A stretch of 64,000 bases of DNA from JAOTZA01 sp965224065 (GTDB lineage: Bacteria; Acidobacteriota; Thermoanaerobaculia; Multivoradales; JAHEKO01): the NCBI GenBank assembly GCA_965224065.1, contig CBDCYF010000005.1, positions 2,976,001 through 3,040,000 of the forward strand. Direction: 5' to 3'. This document shows, piece by piece, positions 61,674 through 64,000 of the stretch (within the stretch, counting starts at the first letter, position 1; each line of letters starts with the position of its first letter). Both the position numbers and the translations under genes were made by a program. A model generated the notes under the pieces. It did no database searches. It was not told where the DNA came from and was given only the letters and a program-made list of their open reading frames with translations.

Positions 61674-62948
61674 ATGACAAGCGCGAAGTTGAGTCTACGG
61701 GGCGAGGAATACGAGCTGCCGTTGGTCGAGGGGACCGAGGGCGAGGTGGCGATCGACATCAGCAAGCTCCGCAAGGAGAGCGGTGTGGTGACGCTCGACA
61801 GCGGCTACGGCAACACCGGATCGTGCGAGAGCGCGATCACCTTTATCGATGGCGAAAACGGCGTTTTGCAGTACCGGGGCTACCCGATCGAACAACTGGC
61901 CACGACCACCCGGTTTACCGAGGTCTGTCATCTGCTGGTCTACGGTGATTTGCCGACCCAGGCCAAGTACGAGGAGTTCAGCCACAGGCTGACCTACCAC
62001 TCGTTGATCCACGAAGACATGAAGAAGTTCTTCGAGGGCTACGCCATCACCGCGCATCCGATGGCGATCTTGTCTTCGATGGTGTCGGTCCTGTCGTCGT
62101 ACTACCCCGCGGCGCAGAGCGAAGAAGACGTCGACATGAACATCATCCGGCTGCTGGCCAAGGCCAAGACCATCGCGGCTTTTTCGTACAAGAAGTCGAT
62201 CGGTCAGCCGTTTGTCTACCCGCTCAACCACCTCTCCTATACCCAGAACTTTCTCAACATGATGTTCGCGGTGCCAGCCGAGCCCTACGAGGTTCCCGAA
62301 GTGCTGGACGATGCCCTGAACCTCCTGCTCATCCTGCATGCCGACCACGAGCAGAACTGCTCGACTTCGACCGTGCGCATGGTGGGCTCGAGCGAGGCCA
62401 ATCTGTTCGCCTCGATCTCGGCCGGGATCAACGCTCTGTGGGGTCCGCTGCACGGCGGCGCCAACCAGAAGGTCATCGAGATGCTCCAGCGCATCCAGGA
62501 CGACGGCGGCAACTACAAGAAATACGTCAATCTGGCCAAGGACAAGACCTCGAGCTTTCGCCTGATGGGGTTTGGCCACCGGGTCTATAAGAACTACGAC
62601 CCGCGGGCAAAGATCCTCAAGACCGCCGCCGACCGCGTCCTCGAAGAGTTGGGGGTCGACGATCCGCTGCTCGACATCGCCAAACGCCTGGAAGAAGTGG
62701 CGCTCGAAGACGACTACTTTGTCTCCCGCCGGCTCTACCCCAACGTGGACTTCTACAGCGGCATCATCTACCGCGCCATGGGGATCCCGACCAACATGTT
62801 CACGGTGATGTTCGCCCTCGGGCGCCTGCCCGGCTGGATCGCGCACTGGAAGGAGATGCGCGAGGATCCGTCGTCCCGCATCCACCGTCCGCGTCAGATC
62901 TACAACGGCAAGACCGCGCGCGAGGTCAAGCCGATGGGCGAGCGGTAG
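61674..62948 (+). CDS. gltA: Citrate synthase
   Basis: 424 residues from ATG 61674. Citrate synthase signature GPLHGGANQKVIEM with catalytic His, the second His in MGFGHRVYKNYDPR and the late Asp in NVDFYSG. The N-terminus has a beta region with GNTGSCESAITFIDGENG. It condenses acetyl-CoA and oxaloacetate. It is in the large-subunit type II length range. Confidence 0.97.
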   Translation: MTSAKLSLRGEEYELPLVEGTEGEVAIDISKLRKESGVVTLDSGYGNTGSCESAITFIDGENGVLQYRGYPIEQLATTTRFTEVCHLLVYGDLPTQAKYEEFSHRLTYHSLIHEDMKKFFEGYAITAHPMAILSSMVSVLSSYYPAAQSEEDVDMNIIRLLAKAKTIAAFSYKKSIGQPFVYPLNHLSYTQNFLNMMFAVPAEPYEVPEVLDDALNLLLILHADHEQNCSTSTVRMVGSSEANLFASISAGINALWGPLHGGANQKVIEMLQRIQDDGGNYKKYVNLAKDKTSSFRLMGFGHRVYKNYDPRAKILKTAADRVLEELGVDDPLLDIAKRLEEVALEDDYFVSRRLYPNVDFYSGIIYRAMGIPTNMFTVMFALGRLPGWIAHWKEMREDPSSRIHRPRQIYNGKTAREVKPMGER

Positions 62949-62973
62949 AGGCGGCCGGGCCGGGGTCCCTTCA

Positions 62974-63050
62974 TGAAGCGGCCGCCGTCCATGGCGGCCG
63001 AACGATGGTCGTAACGTCCAAAACGGCTGGCAGAGGCGCCAGCCGCTTCA
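62974..63050. repeat. Two palindromic repeat copies after citrate synthase
   Basis: TGAAGCGGCCGCCGTCCATG with stem partner GGCGGCCG (62974-63000) and GGCTGGCAGAGGCGCCAGCC with GCTTCA (63025-63050), in opposite orientation. Same family as the copies at 14.7, 43.5 and 56.2 kb. Confidence 0.75.
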
Positions 63051-63091
63051 ACCTCCGGTTGGCTACTAATCGCCCCACTTCAGCCGGCGAG

Positions 63092-63445
63092 TCAGTCCTT
63101 GTCGCGGCTCAGCCAGTCGTGGACCTTGTGCTGGAAGCGGTCGACCTTCTCCCAGGCCCACGGCCAGCGCTTGAGTAGCCTTCTGAGCAACCGATAGACG
63201 GTCTCGCTGGCGACCGAGAGCACCGCCGCGCCGACAAAGATGGTGAGAACGCCCTGGATTCCGGGGAGCGCGAGCCCGGCGACGCCCACCAGCACCAGGC
63301 TCCAGCCGACCACAAACAGCAGGATCCGCGTGGTGAGCGAGAGGTTGGCCCGCTTGAGGCGGGCGCGGATACGTTCTTTGCGAGGAGGCTTGCCGTGCTC
63401 GGGCGGGTCGGACTCGCCTTGCGGCGTGTCCGGGGGGGTGGTCAC
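63092..63445 (-). CDS. PGPGW-family membrane protein
   Basis: 117 residues from GTG 63445, sharing GTGA with the stop of the dehydrogenase gene. Pro-rich charged N-terminus, then two helices with VVGWSLVLVGVAGLALPGIQG, in which LPGIQG stands where the PGPGW turn is found, and a basic C-terminus. A small inner-membrane protein of unknown function. Confidence 0.75.
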   Translation of the reverse strand: MTTPPDTPQGESDPPEHGKPPRKERIRARLKRANLSLTTRILLFVVGWSLVLVGVAGLALPGIQGVLTIFVGAAVLSVASETVYRLLRRLLKRWPWAWEKVDRFQHKVHDWLSRDKD

Positions 63446-64000
63446 TCGAGTCCTCTCATGCTCTCGGCGCGGGCTACGCGATCGATGGCGATCATAAAGG
63501 CCGCCTGCCGCAGAGTGACGTCCTTCTCGCGATGGAGCGCATAGATCGTGTCCCATGAGGCCTTGAGCTTTTTGCGCAGCTCATCGTCGACCCGGTCGGC
63601 GTCCCAGAAGAACGATTGCAGGTTCTGCACCCACTCGAAATACGAGACGGTGACGCCGCCGGCGTTGGCGAGGATATCGGGCGCGACGACGATACCCCTC
63701 TCGCGGAACACCTCGTCGGCGCGCGGTGTCGTGGGGGCGTTGGCCGCCTCGACGACGAACCGCGCGTTGACCTCGCGGGCGGTGTCCTCGTGGAGCACGC
63801 CGCCGAGCGCCGCCGGGATCAGGAAATCGCAGGGCAGCGCCAGGAGCTCCTCGTTGGTGACCTTTTTGCCTTGCGGGAACTCCAGCAGATGCTTGCTCTT
63901 GACGTGCTCCGAGAGCGCCGGGATGTCGAGCCCGTCCGGGTCATAGAGCCCGCCCTTGCTGCCGGAGACGGCCAGCACCTTGCCGCCGGTCTGGTGAAAA
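63442..64000 (-). CDS. Glutamate/leucine dehydrogenase, C-terminal part, cut by window edge
   Basis: At least 186 residues; the start is beyond position 64000. NAD-domain text: VLAVSGSKGGLYDPDGLDI (split), FLIPAALGGVLHEDTAREVNARFVVEAANAPTT-type (VVEAANAP) and PDILANAGGVTVSYFEW, all typical of Glu/Leu/Phe/Val dehydrogenases and most like glutamate dehydrogenase. It interconverts glutamate and 2-oxoglutarate with ammonia, which suits the nearby TCA and cyanophycin genes. Confidence 0.9.
   Translation of the reverse strand, partial: FHQTGGKVLAVSGSKGGLYDPDGLDIPALSEHVKSKHLLEFPQGKKVTNEELLALPCDFLIPAALGGVLHEDTAREVNARFVVEAANAPTTPRADEVFRERGIVVAPDILANAGGVTVSYFEWVQNLQSFFWDADRVDDELRKKLKASWDTIYALHREKDVTLRQAAFMIAIDRVARAESMRGLE

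Overview
The window is GC-rich DNA from a bacterial chromosome. It carries no rRNA, tRNA or phage genes that I can see. The gene set points to an aerobic Acidobacteriota member, perhaps Thermoanaerobaculia-like: a caa3-type oxidase operon with two subunit III genes, many secreted metallopeptidases, a giant secreted protein rich in carboxypeptidase-regulatory, Ig-like and thrombospondin-3 repeats, a DUF1684 lipoprotein, and a cyanophycin operon. That assignment is an inference from gene content, not from a marker gene.

Layout. 1-7.9 kb: 3' part of a giant mosaic surface protein. 7.95-12 kb (minus): a compact lasso-peptide-like RiPP cluster (PqqD-type recognition protein, HPr-kinase-like protein, asparagine-synthetase-like cyclase, a 51-residue precursor, a methyltransferase) with no recognisable B2 leader peptidase. 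12-14.6 kb: an M20 peptidase with a substituted metal ligand and a DUF1684 lipoprotein. 15-19.5 kb: cytochrome c oxidase operon. 19.5-28.1 kb (minus): an unusual run of nine co-directional genes. Its last three are translationally coupled: a protein with 26 AAExx pentapeptide repeats, a PaaK-like adenylate-forming enzyme and a HemN/HemW-like radical SAM protein. Upstream of them lie a Tat-exported protein, a PF14907-type nucleotidyltransferase, a DoxX-like membrane protein, a methyltransferase with an extra C-terminal domain, a HAD phosphatase and a thymidylate-kinase-like protein.

28.3-40.3 kb is mostly housekeeping and secreted enzymes: tandem FKBP, CNT nucleoside transporter, Ppx/GppA, PDZ membrane protein, PA0069-type radical SAM protein, matrixin-like, M14 and M15 peptidases, PfkB kinase, DinB protein and BtpA-family protein. 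40.5-43.5 kb: a BlaI/BlaR1-like pair whose protease is fused to a CxDC-rich linker and TPR repeats. 43.6-50.2 kb: an operon for isoaspartyl dipeptidase, cyanophycinase, cyanophycin synthetase and an additional Mur-ligase-like protein, i.e. synthesis, breakdown and final dipeptide cleavage of cyanophycin in one unit. 50.3-51.2 kb: a VapBC module with a perfect 14-bp palindromic operator and a second antitoxin-like gene. 51.3-64 kb: CocE/NonD hydrolase, aconitase, DUF885 peptidase, two small secreted or anchored proteins, a GT-C glycosyltransferase, an NAD-dependent epimerase, citrate synthase, a PGPGW protein and the end of a glutamate-dehydrogenase-type gene.

Aconitase, citrate synthase and the Glu dehydrogenase provide the carbon/nitrogen backbone, and the oxidase takes the electrons. 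Cyanophycin offers an Arg/Asp nitrogen store. The two minus-strand clusters at 8-12 kb and 19.5-28 kb are the likeliest places for new chemistry. Many neighbouring genes overlap by ATGA or GTGA, so translational coupling is common. Short GC-rich palindromic repeats recur in gaps after gene ends.
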